64,000 bases of DNA, taken from Mytilisepta virgata. Lineage: Eukaryota; Mollusca; Bivalvia; Mytilida; Mytilidae. The stretch spans positions 78,451,539 through 78,515,538 of the forward strand of contig CM051519.1 of assembly GCA_028015205.1 (NCBI GenBank), given 5' to 3'. The notes beneath the pieces were generated by a model, which was given only the letters and a program-made list of their open reading frames with translations, was not told the origin of the DNA and ran no database searches. Below are positions 1 to 11,345 of this stretch, in pieces (within the stretch, counting starts at the first letter, position 1; every line of letters begins with the position of its first letter). The position numbers and the translations under genes are program-made.

Positions 1-1162
1 TAATATATTGAAAACCAACGATAATAATCTTTAATACTACAAAATGATTGGGATAAAACAGAATATCATGGTTTTCAAAGGTTTGTACACCTGTGCGTTC
101 AAAAATGTATTTTCAACCGCTTCATTTAGCAGATGTATACAGAGTTAGAGACAGAAGTCACGTCTGAAACCTCTGTCGTGGCGGTTGAATGCAAATTTGT
201 AATTAAATAATAAATGAAACTACTGTTTTTTTTTATATTATGGCATATGTTTAGATTATTACATTTTATTTATTTAAGTCAACTCTCATGTATATATCAT
301 ATTTTCCATGATGGCTTAATATGAAAATCGAAGTTTTTATAAATAAATTAAGGAAAGAGTTCCATATGGCACCACCAACTGTGTATATCTTTGACGGAAT
401 AAGCACGTATATATGTACTTATGTGGGTGCTAAATGGAACTCTTGCCTAATTGAAAATTTGGAAAAATCCTAATTAAAAAATAAAAGATCTTTTTGCATT
501 GCTATTATTTTCAGTGTTTATTCAACGGAAATGAAATGGTAAAGGCATGCGTCATTACGAGACAACATATAGGATTTCACATGGTAGTAGGTAAATAACA
601 TTTGGCCTGTACTAAAGACAAAAGACTTCCATAGCATGAAAAGCACTAAATTATGCACGGAAAGTTCTGATTTCAACTAATCAACAATTTTTTTCTCGTT
701 CCAAACAAGTAAATTAAACAAGCAACATGGTCCAGACTTGCAGGGTCTGTAATTGGAAAAAGGGATATGTTTTTAAACCAAGAAACAAATTTTCAAATCT
801 ACGTAGTAGTTTAATAAAGAAACAGCTATTTTTTTCTTCTTGTTCCTTATTTTAAAGTCAATAAAGAGTCTTCAATGCAAATCAAAGGCTAAAATAGTTC
901 AAGCTAAAAAGTTTAGGATTTAAATAAATACACGTAAAAGCAATCGATTAAATACTGTGGTGTATAAAAGTTTTAAAATAATCGTCCTAAGGTAAATTAT
1001 TTATATAATCTTTCATATGGGCCCATTCATAAATCTTTTCAACCACACTATATTTGTATATTGTTTGTAGGATGTTTACCACAAAAATGAATTAATGCTA
1101 TATATATAAAGTGCATTACTTTATAGCTATCCTTCTCTCTAAAAAGTACACATTTTTCTTAC
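1..1162. other. Non-coding stretch, probably intron
   Basis: AT-rich sequence with no convincing exon on either strand. It lies 3' of the splice donor that closes the large mucin-like exon, so it is probably intron of that minus-strand gene. Later exons would then lie left of the window. I see no recognisable repeat here. Confidence 0.4.
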
Positions 1163-2389
1163 CACTAATTTGTCTTTGTAAATCTCTAATAGCTGGATGA
1201 ACTATTGGTGATGCAGATGACGACATTGTATAAAAACCGGAAGTACTATATCCTTGATAAGCATGTGTGGTCAGTCCTGCAATATCGGACGACGAAGCAT
1301 ATACCGATGTTCCAATTCCATTCTGAACTTTAGATTGAATACTTGACGAAAAGGTACTAAAAATAGGTTCACTACTGTATAGTACAGTTTCCGGTGATAT
1401 TGACCCGCTATGTTTTGTTAAAGTCACAGGTAAATCGTAGGTATTCGAGAAGGAAGATAAAGTCGGTGTTATCTGATCCGTTGATAATCCATACAACATT
1501 GACTTGGATGTTTCATATTTTGACACTACAGATTCTGATGTATCAAAAGAAAAGGAAGAAATCAAAGCTTCAGATCCCCGTTCAATAGTCATTGCTACCG
1601 CAGAGATTATTTCAGAGCTCGAATTTCCACCACTTCTAGAGCTTGATATGAGCTCTGCAGTCTGGGTTCGAAGTGTTCCTAAAATAGGCGACGAATCTCT
1701 TTGATAAGATTCCGTTGAGAAGATACTGTCTGTTTGTGTGATAAAATTAAAACTTGACCTATTACTACCATATGAAATAACACTTGTTCGGTCAGGTGTA
1801 TCAATCATATAATTACTAAATGTGGAAAACACCGGTGAATTCATAATTTTTAGGGCTGATGAATAATCAGTAATCTTACTGCTAAATCCTGTTGTTTTGG
1901 AAGTTTCGGTTTTTGTTGTGTCAGACCCGGAGCTGGATACACTAATTGTCTCTCTTCCTGATAAGCTGTTTGTTGTTGATACTGAGTCTTTGCTTTTACT
2001 TACAGTTGTACTAATACTAGTCTTTATTTCTGAAGTTCTTTTTGTGTACGTATTTGAAATAAGATTTATTCCTGCAGCTTCAGTTGTTAGCTGTTGAACT
2101 TCCAGCGTATTTGGTGCTAGTTCAGAATTCACAATACCCAATTGAAACGTGGATGCTGTCGGTATGAAGGAAGTCCATTCCGAACTATACAAATCCCAGG
2201 TATAATTTGAAGTAGAAGGTAAAATGTCAGAACTTAAAATAGATAGTGTTTGATATGCATTTGTTGCAGTATATGTAATTACTGATGATAAATCACGTGA
2301 CGTTTGTTTTACAAGTGTTGACAACATTCCAATTTCGCTAGGAAGTGATTCTGATGTCAATACAGATATTTCAGGAGGTATTCCAGTCA
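1163..2389 (-). CDS. Mucin-like Ser/Thr-rich large exon (partial gene)
   Basis: A 409-codon open stretch on the minus strand, dominated by Ser and Thr with scattered Asn-X-Ser/Thr sites and no cysteine-rich domain or membrane segment. This composition fits a heavily O-glycosylated extracellular mucin-like region. On the minus strand the exon is bounded by a pyrimidine-rich acceptor (AG at 2391-2390) and by a good donor (GTAAGA, GT at 1162-1161), and both introns are phase 1. Symmetric 1-1 exons are usual in extracellular modular proteins. The same frame has an ATG at 2417 and reads past the donor to a stop at 1116, but I think both are read-through into intron. The acceptor joins in frame to the ATG-containing exon at 3792-3884. 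No family is recognised. Further exons should lie left of the window. Coding status is fairly sure; start and function are not. Confidence 0.65.
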
Positions 2390-3791
2390 CTTGTAGAACA
2401 AAAACAACTGTAAACATAATTTAATCGTTTGGTTTAAGGTATTTTTATAGGGACATATATCTTTTTGTTATAAATGTCTTGAATAATGTCAAGGCCAAAA
2501 TAATCTATATTCGTTAATTCTTGCTCTGTTATCTATATTTATGTTCGTGGTTAGGTCTGAATGTTTAAACATAAAATTCTAAAATATTTTCAAAGACTTT
2601 AAAACAACCAATATTATACAAAAACTACTTAAATGAATGTATTGACGAAGACCATGACTAGGAAAAACAAACTATAAGGATGTGAACATGGATTCTGGAG
2701 AAAAGGGGGGAAATAATGAACCATGCAAAAATCTGGCGACAAAAATGTACTGCAATGATCAGTCTAACAGGCATTTATGTAGTTAAACTCGATATCAAAA
2801 TCTGGAAATGCACTTTATCCTTAGCCGGAAATGTATTTATGAGTATACTGCATATATACATTCACTATAACAATGGCTTAAACATTTCGTTCCACACATA
2901 AAGAATAATTTTGCTTTATTATGAACCTTCTCAAAGTTGGGGGAAAATTAGAAAAAAAGTTTAAGGTTTATTTAAATATTTTATGTAATTTTTTACGTTA
3001 AAGTTGTTTTATGTTACGTTCGGTTGTTTGGTATTATCTGAAAACTTTTGTTGCCACAATTGTGTGCTAGATTTGGATTTCAATTAATTTAAATAAGGTA
3101 ATTTTACGTACATCAAAAAGATTAAAAAGGAATTAGTCAAAACATTCATCATTACAACATCAAAAAGATTAAAAAGAAATTAGTCAAAACATTCATTCTT
3201 GCTAATGCGTAAGAGTTCTGTATTATGGAACCAAAACAAACTCTGCATAATCACAAACAAATGTAAGGACAGTAAGTGACACTGAAAAGAAAAGTCGTCA
3301 ATGCAAAATTACAGAGTTATATATCAAGGATACCAAATATGAAAGTGATTGGACTAACCACCTCAGACGCGTTACATTCACAAGTAGAACTATTTTCAGC
3401 TTGCGTGAAAAAGTTAAGTCTCAAAGTTTCAATAAAGATTGTAGAATCCAAATGGAGATAATACATATGACAAGACAGCCTTTCAAATATGAAACAGACT
3501 CAGTGATGAGATATAATATACAGCTGCTTCAAGTACATTTATGTAAATGCATTGAAAATCTAAAGCTATAATGTTCCTTAACAAACAAGCACTAAAACCC
3601 ATATTTCCTTTGAACAGGGTATCTAAAAATGTGACTGTTTTACAATATTTTAATGAGATATTAACTCGGCAGCGCAATTCACAAAACTTCTTATACGTAA
3701 TTTCAGACGTAGGTTATAATAAAATGATGAGTCACAACTGGATTTAGATCTAGGTATTTTTTTCTGAATAAGACTGAGGCTTTGCACTTAC
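2390..3791 (-). other. Intron of the mucin-like gene
   Basis: AT-rich intervening sequence between two proposed exons of the minus-strand gene. The only structure seen is a short tandem duplication near 3111-3196. Confidence 0.45.
3111..3196. repeat. Two-copy 47-bp tandem duplication
   Basis: Two near-identical units begin with CATCAAAAAGATTAAAAA at 3111 and 3158. They differ at one or two bases, so this looks like a small recent local duplication. Confidence 0.75.
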
Positions 3792-3884
3792 CAATTACAA
3801 AACACAGCTGCATTATTCGTGTATTTTTCACACAAAGTCCGTGTTAAGATACCAGTCGTTTACTCCATCATCCAGATTCCTTAA
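3792..3884 (-). CDS. Proposed first coding exon of the mucin-like gene
   Basis: On the minus strand a strong acceptor (a run of T followed by CAG) precedes position 3884, and a consensus donor TTG|GTAAGTGC follows 3792. Inside is an ATG at 3813-3811 with an in-frame TAA upstream in the same exon. The 22 coding bases end in phase 1, exactly the phase needed by the large Ser/Thr-rich exon at 2389. The joined N-terminus reads MQLCFVIVTGIPPEIS, whose short hydrophobic run could be a minimal signal peptide. The first 71 bases would be 5' UTR. The splice signals are visible; the joining is inference. Confidence 0.5.
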
Positions 3885-4378
3885 CTGAAAAAAAATATTT
3901 TTTTTTATTTTATCAACTCCTCAAACAAGTAAAGGTATGGTATCACTTTTACCTTTTGAATTATGTGTACAATATATTTAGAAAGTGTTATTTTTTTCAT
4001 CATGCAATATGATGTCTCTAGTTCCTGGTTCAAATAGTAAAGAATGTAGTTATTGAGATCTCACAAAACATTTTTAATCCCGCCGCATTTTTGCGCCTGT
4101 CCCAATTCAGGAAGCTCTAGCCTTTGTTAGTCTTGTGTTTCCATTTCGCTGAACTAGTATGCATTATTGTTTAGGGGCCAACCTTCGGGTGCGGGATTTT
4201 CTCTCTGCGTTGAAGACCCATTGGTAGCATTTAGCTGTTTTCTGATCTTTGGTCGAGTTGTTGTCTCTTTGATCCATTCCCCGTTTCCATTCTCTATTCT
4301 ATTTTACAATATTTTCAATTTTTACTAGATAATATTCGCTATGGAGATTCCGTATATCACCACGTTATAGCAGTTCCA

Positions 4379-5504
4379 ATGGGGACTATAAACTGTGCAC
4401 CACTTATTGCGGACCTGTTACTGTATTGTTACGAATCACAACTTATGTCTAAAATCAGCAAAGACCAAACGAAACTACATCTGATACAAAAATTTAATAA
4501 CACTTTTAGATATTTGGATGATATTTTGGCTGTCAATAATGACGACTTCACTATGTACACTATAGAGATTTATCCTGTTGAACTTAATTTGCATAAAGCT
4601 AATACTTACAATGAACACTGCCCTTTCCTGGATCTTGATATCTATCTATATCTCTAAGGGGCGAGATCAAAAGTTCAATGTAGGATAAAAAACTTAATTC
4701 AAATAGTTTGGGGATGGGGGGGGGGGGGGGGGGGGGGGGGTAAAAATCGCAGCAAGTTTTGTTATCCGACATCGATTTTCGAATTGAAAATTACGGATTC
4801 AAGTGATGTCAATATACAGAACACACATACATTGTTGAGGAAAAACAGGACCCATGATACAAAAAGTATACTCTCAAAGCTTATGCCCATATTGCTCAAT
4901 CATTTTTTCCCAAATTAAGTTAAGGGGAAGGGGGGGGGGGGGTCAGTGAAAAATCTATGCGAATTAAGTTTTTTATCCTACATTGAACTTTTGATCTCGT
5001 CCCTAACAGGAAGCTAAATACTAAAATTTACGATAAGAGAAATAATTTTCATTTCCTATTATTCGTTTTCAGATGCCGATGTTACCTTGGCACCATAGTG
5101 TGTTGTTTATATATCTCAACTTGTTCGATTCGCTCTTGTATGTAACAACGTATTTGATTTTAACGAAAGAAATCTCTGTATTACTGAAAAATTATTACAC
5201 CAGGGATTTCGATATACAAACTTGTCAATACTTTTACTAAATTTTATCATCAGTTCAAGGACCTCATTCGTAAATATAAATCAACGTGCAAACATCTTAT
5301 ATGTTCAGGAATTTCACATCCCTTCTTTTATGGTAATATTCTATACAAAGCACAAAAATGTCGTCATTCACCTGAAAAACTAACCAAACCTTTAAACAGA
5401 CTTATCCACAAGGGTTATAGTTACGATACTGTTGTCAAGTCATTAAAGATGGCATTTTTAAAAGTTAATATTGATTCACTCATAGGGTCTTTGCATCGGA
5501 AATA
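4379..5504 (+). pseudogene. Broken reverse transcriptase of Penelope-like copy 1
   Basis: The open stretch 4379-4654 encodes the palm region with the YLDD box. It is cut by a 346-bp transposon at 4658-5003. Downstream the frame resumes with TKIYDKR near 5020-5040, then is broken by stops and frameshifts until the C-terminal segment at 5333-5504. A parallel segment in the 59-kb copy is much closer to intact there. The protein would have copied RNA into DNA for retroelement mobility. This copy cannot, because the frame is broken more than once. Confidence 0.75.
4658..5003. mobile_element. 346-bp non-autonomous DNA transposon (MITE) with 43-bp inverted repeats
   Basis: The terminal inverted repeats at 4658-4700 and 4961-5003 match at 42 of 43 positions by eye; the outer ends read GGGGCGAGATC and, inverted, GGGACGAGATC. 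The element is flanked by TAA at 4655-4657 and 5004-5006, a 3-bp target duplication. TWA duplications and G-rich ends are known for PIF/Harbinger-type elements, so that superfamily is the inference. Long poly-G runs lie just inside both ends. It has no coding capacity and interrupts a reverse transcriptase gene, so it inserted later. Confidence 0.85.
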
Positions 5505-6130
5505 AACACATTTATTCTAAAACCAGTTGTTGGCATGATAAGGGTTATGTTCTTCTCGTATAATTCATGATGGCATGATACTAAATCCCTAACGTTAGGG
5601 ATTGTGGCTGATTTTCTATATGATATAGACATGATCTTTCGATAGTTTGAGGTCTGGAGCTGGCATGTCAGTAACTGCTAGTAGTCCTTTATTAATGTAT
5701 ATTGATCATTGTCATTTTACTTACTTTCTTCAGTTACCTTTTTTAACATCGGACTCGGACATCTTTTGAACTTTACTGTGTTTATCGATGTGTGTTTGTT
5801 TATTCCACATTGTCTAGAGGGGGGGGGGGGGGGTGAGATCTCATAAAACACGTTTAACCCCGCCGCATTTTTGCGCCTCTCCCAAGTCAGGGAGCTCTAG
5901 CCTTTGTTAGTCTTGTGTGTTTTTTTTAATTTTGGTTCATTTATATGTTTTGGAGTTTAGTGTGCCGTCCATTACGCTGAACTAGTATGCATTATTGTTT
6001 AGTGGCCAGCTGAAGCCCGCCTCCGGGTGAAGGATTTTCTCGCTGCGTGAACACCCATTGGTAGCCTTGAACTGTTTTCTGTTCTTTGGTCGGGTTGCTG
6101 TCTCTTTGACACATTTTTTTTCTTTATTTC

Positions 6131-6528
6131 GAGCTTTACAGGTTTAAAAAAAAATCACCGTAGTTCTAGTAACTATTTACATGTTAATTGTTCTATTTTT
6201 TTGTAGATCTTCATATCTATATTTCAAAACAGATTATTTAAATCAACACTTTGTGAGAACCGTTATATTTTATCACAATTCATTATTTAAATATAATAAC
6301 AGCAAAGATATGTTCGCTTTGAGTATAAAGATATCCAGTAAGAATAAAAACTTTTAACTTAATAACGGTACTCTAATCCTCATTGTTTCTAATACGACAT
6401 TTTTGGCAAATAGCACATAAAATTTCTATATGTGTAAATTGATTCGAAATTATACATAATCTCCCCAATCCATTTTTTATTTTATTTACTTTTATTTTTT
6501 TTAATTTAGATAATGAATTATTACTTAC
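6131..6528 (-). other. Intron sequence
   Basis: AT-rich, nothing recognised. It lies between the Penelope-like insertion and the proposed 5' exon at 6529. Confidence 0.4.
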
Positions 6529-6636
6529 CTAACGTGTCCTTTATTTGCACGTCTACATCGATTAAACATAAATTTGCTGCTTACATGTGCAAAATCATCC
6601 TATAAAATACTTACAGTCTATAAGTTACCTTCTTTC
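6529..6636 (-). other. Candidate 5' UTR exon(s) of the minus-strand gene
   Basis: On the minus strand an acceptor (ACTTATCGCAG) precedes 6636, and two consensus donors follow: GTTAG|GTAAGT after 6529 and ACT|GTAAGT after 6615. A 22-bp or a 108-bp exon is possible. All frames across the 108-bp version contain stops or are short, so an untranslated exon upstream of the ATG at 3813 is the simplest reading. Splice-site strength is seen; transcription is inferred. Confidence 0.35.
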
Positions 6637-6888
6637 CTGCGATAAGTAAAAATTAAAGTGAAATTTCCTCATGTGGTTATTCCACTTCCTGGTAGAGAAA
6701 TTTGAAAATTCTTGTAATGTTCTTACTTATACATATATAAAAATATCTATTATGTTTCCTTAAATATATAAAATTTAACAAAAATATTCCAAATTGAACT
6801 TTGTTTCTTTCCCTGTGTCATTTTATCGATTTTTAGTGAATAGATCTACTGTCCTATCTGTTTACCACGTTTACAAAAATGTACTTAC

Positions 6889-6913
6889 CTGATAAAAATT
6901 GTTGAAAAGGCAT
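6889..6913 (-). other. Candidate first exon with perfect donor (minus strand)
   Basis: On the minus strand TATCAG|GTAAGTAC follows 6889, an ideal 5' splice site. A short ATG frame (MPFQQFLS) ends at it in phase 1. It could be a small upstream frame in a 5' UTR, or the start of a separate transcript. The exon's 5' limit is not defined. Confidence 0.3.
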
Positions 6914-7299
6914 CTTCAGAAACTGACAGATTCTTGATATTTTTTGATGTTTCGATAAATAGACTTCTCACGCATTATTTGGTCCGCATCTAATTACGGA
7001 AGATAATTCTTTATTTCAACAAATACTGTCAGGTCATGTATAAAATGAATTTGTATTAAAGTATTTCTATTGTGGCTAAATTACAGGTTGTAAGTCGTTA
7101 AAAATATACTTCCTTACAGGGAATATATAGTCAAATCTCTAAAATATAGACCGCTGTATAACAATTCAGTTTATGGAGATGTGAGAAATTGTAAGAATTC
7201 GGTTATTTAAACCATATCACAAAGTTTTAAGCTATACAAAATATATCCTCTTACCAAACGTACAAAATATTTGAAACAAAATGGACTTTAAAGGTCAAC

Positions 7300-7378
7300 G
7301 TTACATCCATAAAGATGATTTAGTTTAAAACGTCACTAAAGTATCCCCATGGTAACGTCATCTTTGTGTGGATGTTAC
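7300..7378. repeat. Imperfect hairpin, about 21-bp arms
   Basis: GTTACATCC at 7300 and GGATGTTAC ending at 7378 are inverted, and the pairing continues inward through AAGATGA/TCATCTT. A small palindromic repeat remnant or a folded promoter-proximal element is possible. Confidence 0.6.
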
Positions 7379-7400
7379 TGCCGGCGTTTGAAGGCAATAC

Positions 7401-7406
7401 GTAAGT
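7401..7406 (+). other. Isolated GTAAGT on the plus strand
   Basis: A consensus 5' splice site, AC|GTAAGTAC, on the strand opposite the minus-strand gene. It might end a first exon of a divergent transcript. No partner acceptor was identified, so this is weak. Confidence 0.15.
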
Positions 7407-9480
7407 ACAACAATTTAGTTTTAAAATCGTTAATTACATGTAATATAAAGAGATTAGATCTTTAAGTTAATAATGTGCTAGCAATACGGCGGAAAGGATA
7501 TTTTTTAAAAAATAGAATATATGGTAGAAAGTCGATCATTGTTTTAATTAGCACTGAAATTTAGTTTTTAAAGAATTTTTCATTTTTGCATAACTTTACG
7601 ATTGAATAATTAGACCTAAAAGTGTTTTTATAAGATGATGCGCATTAACAATTTACAACCGGAAACATGGATGCAAAAATTTCTTGACACTTGAAAATGA
7701 ATGTACCCCCCCCCCCCCCCCCCCACCGCTATGACGATAATAATATAAAGAAGAGTATAAACCCTTTTTTGTCTATGGGAAACCCCCGAAATCATTTTGA
7801 CAAAAAAAAAAAAAAAAAACAAAATAGTAAAGGCACAATGACACTGTACATTGAAGATTCCCTAAAAGTTTCACAGAAATCCATTCACTGGTTTAGGAGG
7901 AGTTGCGGACGGGGTATACCTACCCCTCTTACATTACATGTAGAAATGGCACAGACCATGCTTGTCTGTGTAAAACCTCAAAAATCATTTTGATCAAAAA
8001 TAAAATAAGTGATTCACAATGCCACTTTGTACTGGAGATTCTGTGATAGTCTCAATGAAATCCACTCACTTGTGTACGAGTAGGTGCAGTAAAAACGTGT
8101 GGACGACAATGGAAGAACGGAATCCCCGAGTCGCTTAGAGATAAATATTACATATATATAAGCTAGGGTGTCTTCAGATATTACGTAGAATCTATCAGAA
8201 TATTTGGTTCACGGGGCTATTAGACTCCATTCGAAGAGGCTACAAATCTATGTACAAGACTAATGGCATGAGTTCGTTACCGTCATGAAATTGGTAATTC
8301 AATCTGCTACACATAAAACTAGGGTCGGACATTTTTCTCGTCGAAGTTTCTCTCTCTATTGCCAATTTTTTGTTTTGGTATTTGGATCTACTTCGTCTTA
8401 ACACGTTTTCAGCCTTTAATAATACTGCTCATACCGGGCGGATTGTCAAAATGAGCACACCCAGTAACAAAAACTCTAAAGATGAAATTTATGACGTGTA
8501 GATGCACATTTCAACAAATCATTTCTTACACGCTATACTCGTGTCCAAAACTGTGGGAAACAATAATCTATAACATTCACATTAAAATTACAGAGAAATG
8601 ATATTCAAATATACTACAGTGACTATCAGTCAAACTTACTTCACAGGAAGGAAGATCTTTAATATTACACTTTTATTTAATATTAAATATTTTTTTATCT
8701 TATAAATTTTAACTGGTAAATTTTACAATATTTTTATTTTATTACAAAATAATATTAAAAGCTCCATAACATTTACCATTTCAATCGTATACACTGTTTA
8801 TATCCCACAGACACATAATCTTGATAATATCATCTATCCGATTTGCAAAATTTGCAAAACAAATTTGCCAAATGGAAATATATAAAGATTTTTTTTCTAA
8901 ACAATCATCTGTTTTAAATATTGTGTATCAAATAAATAAAAACGAATTTAAAATATTAGCCAAATTTTAAAAGCTTTCTAGAGAAACACAAACGTGTGAT
9001 ATCCGCAAAGTTATAAAAAAATAAAATTTTTTAGCAAATGTAGCTAATATAAAACATACAATTTACAATGTAAACGGGCTTCTATAAAAATTGGTAATCG
9101 TCCTAATTCTCCATATAATTTACTATACTTGATCCGTCTCCAGTTTACGAAAATGCAAATGTACAGTTGTAATATGTCAGTTTTGAAGGTACATGTAGGC
9201 CATTTCTGACTAGGACGTTTCGGACAATGGACATTGCAGCCAAATATAATATTTTCCAGCAATTTATTTTTTAAAAATCATATATTAAATCAGTATTTTT
9301 ACTCACTTTTAATTTCATTACACGTACTCTTTTTCAACAAATATATCTTGAACGTTTTTCCTTTTTTTAATTAAAGTTGTAAGATAAAGACAGGGAAAAT
9401 ATAAACGAAAATATGTTCCAAGTAAAAAAAAAATAAACTCGTTATCCTTAATGTATGTTTTCTGAATAAAGATTTTTCAT
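7407..9480. other. AT-rich intergenic stretch
   Basis: No supportable exon. It contains a poly-C run at about 7707-7724 and poly-A near 7802-7819; the small Pro- and Lys-rich frames there come only from the homopolymers. At about 9207-9243 a piece reading GGACGTTTCGGACAATGGAC resembles the ends of the GCGCCAA element at 10.5-11.3 kb. Confidence 0.4.
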
Positions 9481-9648
9481 TAAAACTTCTATATTTCAAA
9501 ATTAGATAAATAGATAAATAAATTAGATAACTATCCTCACTAAAAATTGTCTCAACAACTGTTTTTGTATTTTTTGTTATCAGTTCATTATTATATAGAG
9601 AATAATACATGGTAAAATCTGTATCACATGCTGTATCAACCCGAGAAA

Positions 9649-9690
9649 CCAATATCAGCCAGAGGGCCTTGGCCCGAGGGCTGATATTGG
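9649..9690. repeat. GC-rich perfect hairpin
   Basis: Outer 12-bp arms CCAATATCAGCC and GGCTGATATTGG are perfectly inverted. An inner GGGCC/GGCCC stem closes on two T. It stands out in AT-rich DNA and looks like the structured end of a transposable element. Confidence 0.75.
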
Positions 9691-9940
9691 TCAAGAAAAA
9701 AAAATATAAAAAAAATACGATAAAGTAAAATTGAAAAAAAAAGAAGAAAAAAAGCTATGTGATAAAGGGGTGTGATAAAGGGTAGGCATGCGATAAAGGG
9801 GTGTGATAAAGGGTGCGCATCAAAGTCGAGCGATACGGATTAAACAGCAGGCTATTTATCAAATATTCAAAACTACTGTATTTACTACTAAATATATGAT
9901 AAAAATCAGTTACAGATTAAGGTTATACATATTATATGAC

Positions 9941-9941
<1 letters not shown>

Positions 9942-10003
<62 letters not shown>
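9942..10003. repeat. Poly-A tract of 62 bases
   Basis: An uninterrupted run of A. It could be the tail of a retroposed copy, or a homopolymer expansion. No clear parent sequence was recognised to its left. Confidence 0.9.
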
Positions 10004-10005
<2 letters not shown>

Positions 10006-10489
10006 ATCGAAAACAATTATCATCTATCAATTGTTATGATTTTTTTTAGCTTCTCTTTTGATATTTTAAAAATTAGTCATTTTTTTGTTATGAAATGCTC
10101 TGCAAAGTTGACTGAAATGTCCTTCTTTTCAAAAATTGTTGGCCGAAATATTAATAATAAAGATACAAAAACAGCTGTTGAGAAAATGTTTAGTGAGGAT
10201 AATTATCTAATTCAGTCATCTTATTTTCTAATTTTTAAATATAAATTGGATTCAAAAATATTAAAGAGAACACAACATCTAAAATGATTATTTTATATTT
10301 TATTTTACCTTGGAAAACTTTTAAATTTTTGTTAAAAAATTTTAATTAAAAGAATAAGCAGATATAAGTAAAACAAAATTAGATTAATAAAAAAATAAAA
10401 TATAATTGAAGGGCATTAAAAGTAATTATAAGTTTAAAGATATTAAAATATTTACTTGAAAATATAACATTTGGCCGAAACCTCCGTTG

Positions 10490-11345
10490 TCCGAAATGTC
10501 CTGGCGGAGGACATTTGCGCCAATATGGAGGATAATTGCGCCAAAAAATGGGGACATTTGCGCCAAGAAAATGAGGACGTTTGCGCCAAGTTACCTGGTG
10601 AAAATTAAGAGGACAACAATGCATAGCTGAGACGACTAACATAAAGTGATGACATTTTGGTCTTATTTTTTAAATTTCGTCTTTGTTTTCTGAAATCAAT
10701 TTACTATTCTGTTTCTTGGTTTTACGATTGGATTTTTTTAAATATACTTTAAACTGTTTAAAACAATTTATTTTAAAAAATATATTTTATTTTGTCACAT
10801 TTAATCAACAGCACTAATAAAAAAGTTCAGCACACTAATTAAAAAGTTAAAAGTGAAAAGGTCATCTTAAATCAGTTCGGGCCTTAAACCTGTATCCAAT
10901 AACCCTAAGCATACTTGCTCTGTCTACTTCTCCTGCTCTGTTTCCAACAATTTCTCAATTGTTTCCTTCTCAGTTTTCGAAATCGGAGCTTCTTCGCTTA
11001 AAAACCTAATCTTAATGTAATTAACCGTTTGTTGTTGGAAAATAACATCAAGAAATACAAATATAGAAGGATGACAAAAAGAAACTTGTTAACACTGACG
11101 AATAAAAAGAACACAAAAAAAAATATCCGGTATTTTATTTATATATTTATATACATTTCAAATATTCTTATATTTGATATCAAACATTAATATGGAATTT
11201 CTTATAATTAATGAAAGGTAAGTAAAAAGTAGATTAGCGCAAACGTCCTCATATTCATTGGCGCAAACGTCCCTTTGAATTACAGGTAAATTGGCGCAAA
11301 TGTCCTTCGCCTAAATGTCCTAGGCCGAAATATCCTAGTCCAAAA
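10490..11345. mobile_element. Element with inverted clusters of a GCGCCAA motif
   Basis: At the left end four sites related to GGACATTTGCGCCAA lie in one orientation (about 10509-10589). At the right end three sites lie in the opposite orientation as TTGGCGCAAATGTCC (about 11233-11305). Outside each cluster is a GGCCGAAA-type end, so the two ends are inverted copies of each other. Subterminal repeats of this sort are known transposase-binding arrays in several DNA transposons. The interior of about 640 bp has no transposase, so it is non-autonomous. Superfamily not assigned. Confidence 0.6.

Larger units (their letters stand above)
4055..6130 (+). mobile_element. Penelope-like retroelement copy 1, decayed
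   Basis: Two related blocks in direct orientation, at about 4055-4300 and 5835-6130, share GAGATCTCA, CCCGCCGCATTTTTGCGCCT, GAACTAGTATGCATTATTG and ACCCATTGGTAGC. They flank reverse-transcriptase-derived sequence. The left block lacks about 45 bp present in the right one. This layout fits the pseudo-LTRs of Penelope-like elements. The RT part carries GTxxCAPLIADL, a YLDD catalytic box (about 4516-4527), an FLDLD box and, after a foreign insertion, KIYDKR. Frameshifts and stops follow. A well-preserved C-terminus resumes at about 5333-5504, ending GSLHRK and a stop. The reverse-strand copy at 58.6-59.7 kb confirms the family. The clade is inferred from the motifs and could be another RT group. 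Confidence 0.75.
9505..10245. repeat. Inverted pair of about 80-bp blocks around a poly-A tract
   Basis: Blocks at about 9505-9580 (minus) and 10158-10240 (plus) are related; both encode by chance a TKT-VE-FSED-YLI string, and the DNA itself is similar. Between them lie a GC-rich hairpin (9649-9690), a TGATAAAGGG repeat (about 9758-9812) and 62 consecutive A (9942-10003). The pair plus hairpin suggests a fold-back mobile element, probably interrupted. Confidence 0.5.

Noticed and set aside
6577..6614. An in-frame three-exon reading through 6913-6889, 6636-6615 and 6576-6529
   Set aside because: It requires a 38-bp intron, too short for animal splicing. A single untranslated exon is simpler.
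7628..7993. Overlapping frames on both strands with poly-Gly, poly-Pro and poly-Lys
   Set aside because: Produced by the poly-C and poly-A runs; no splice or start support.
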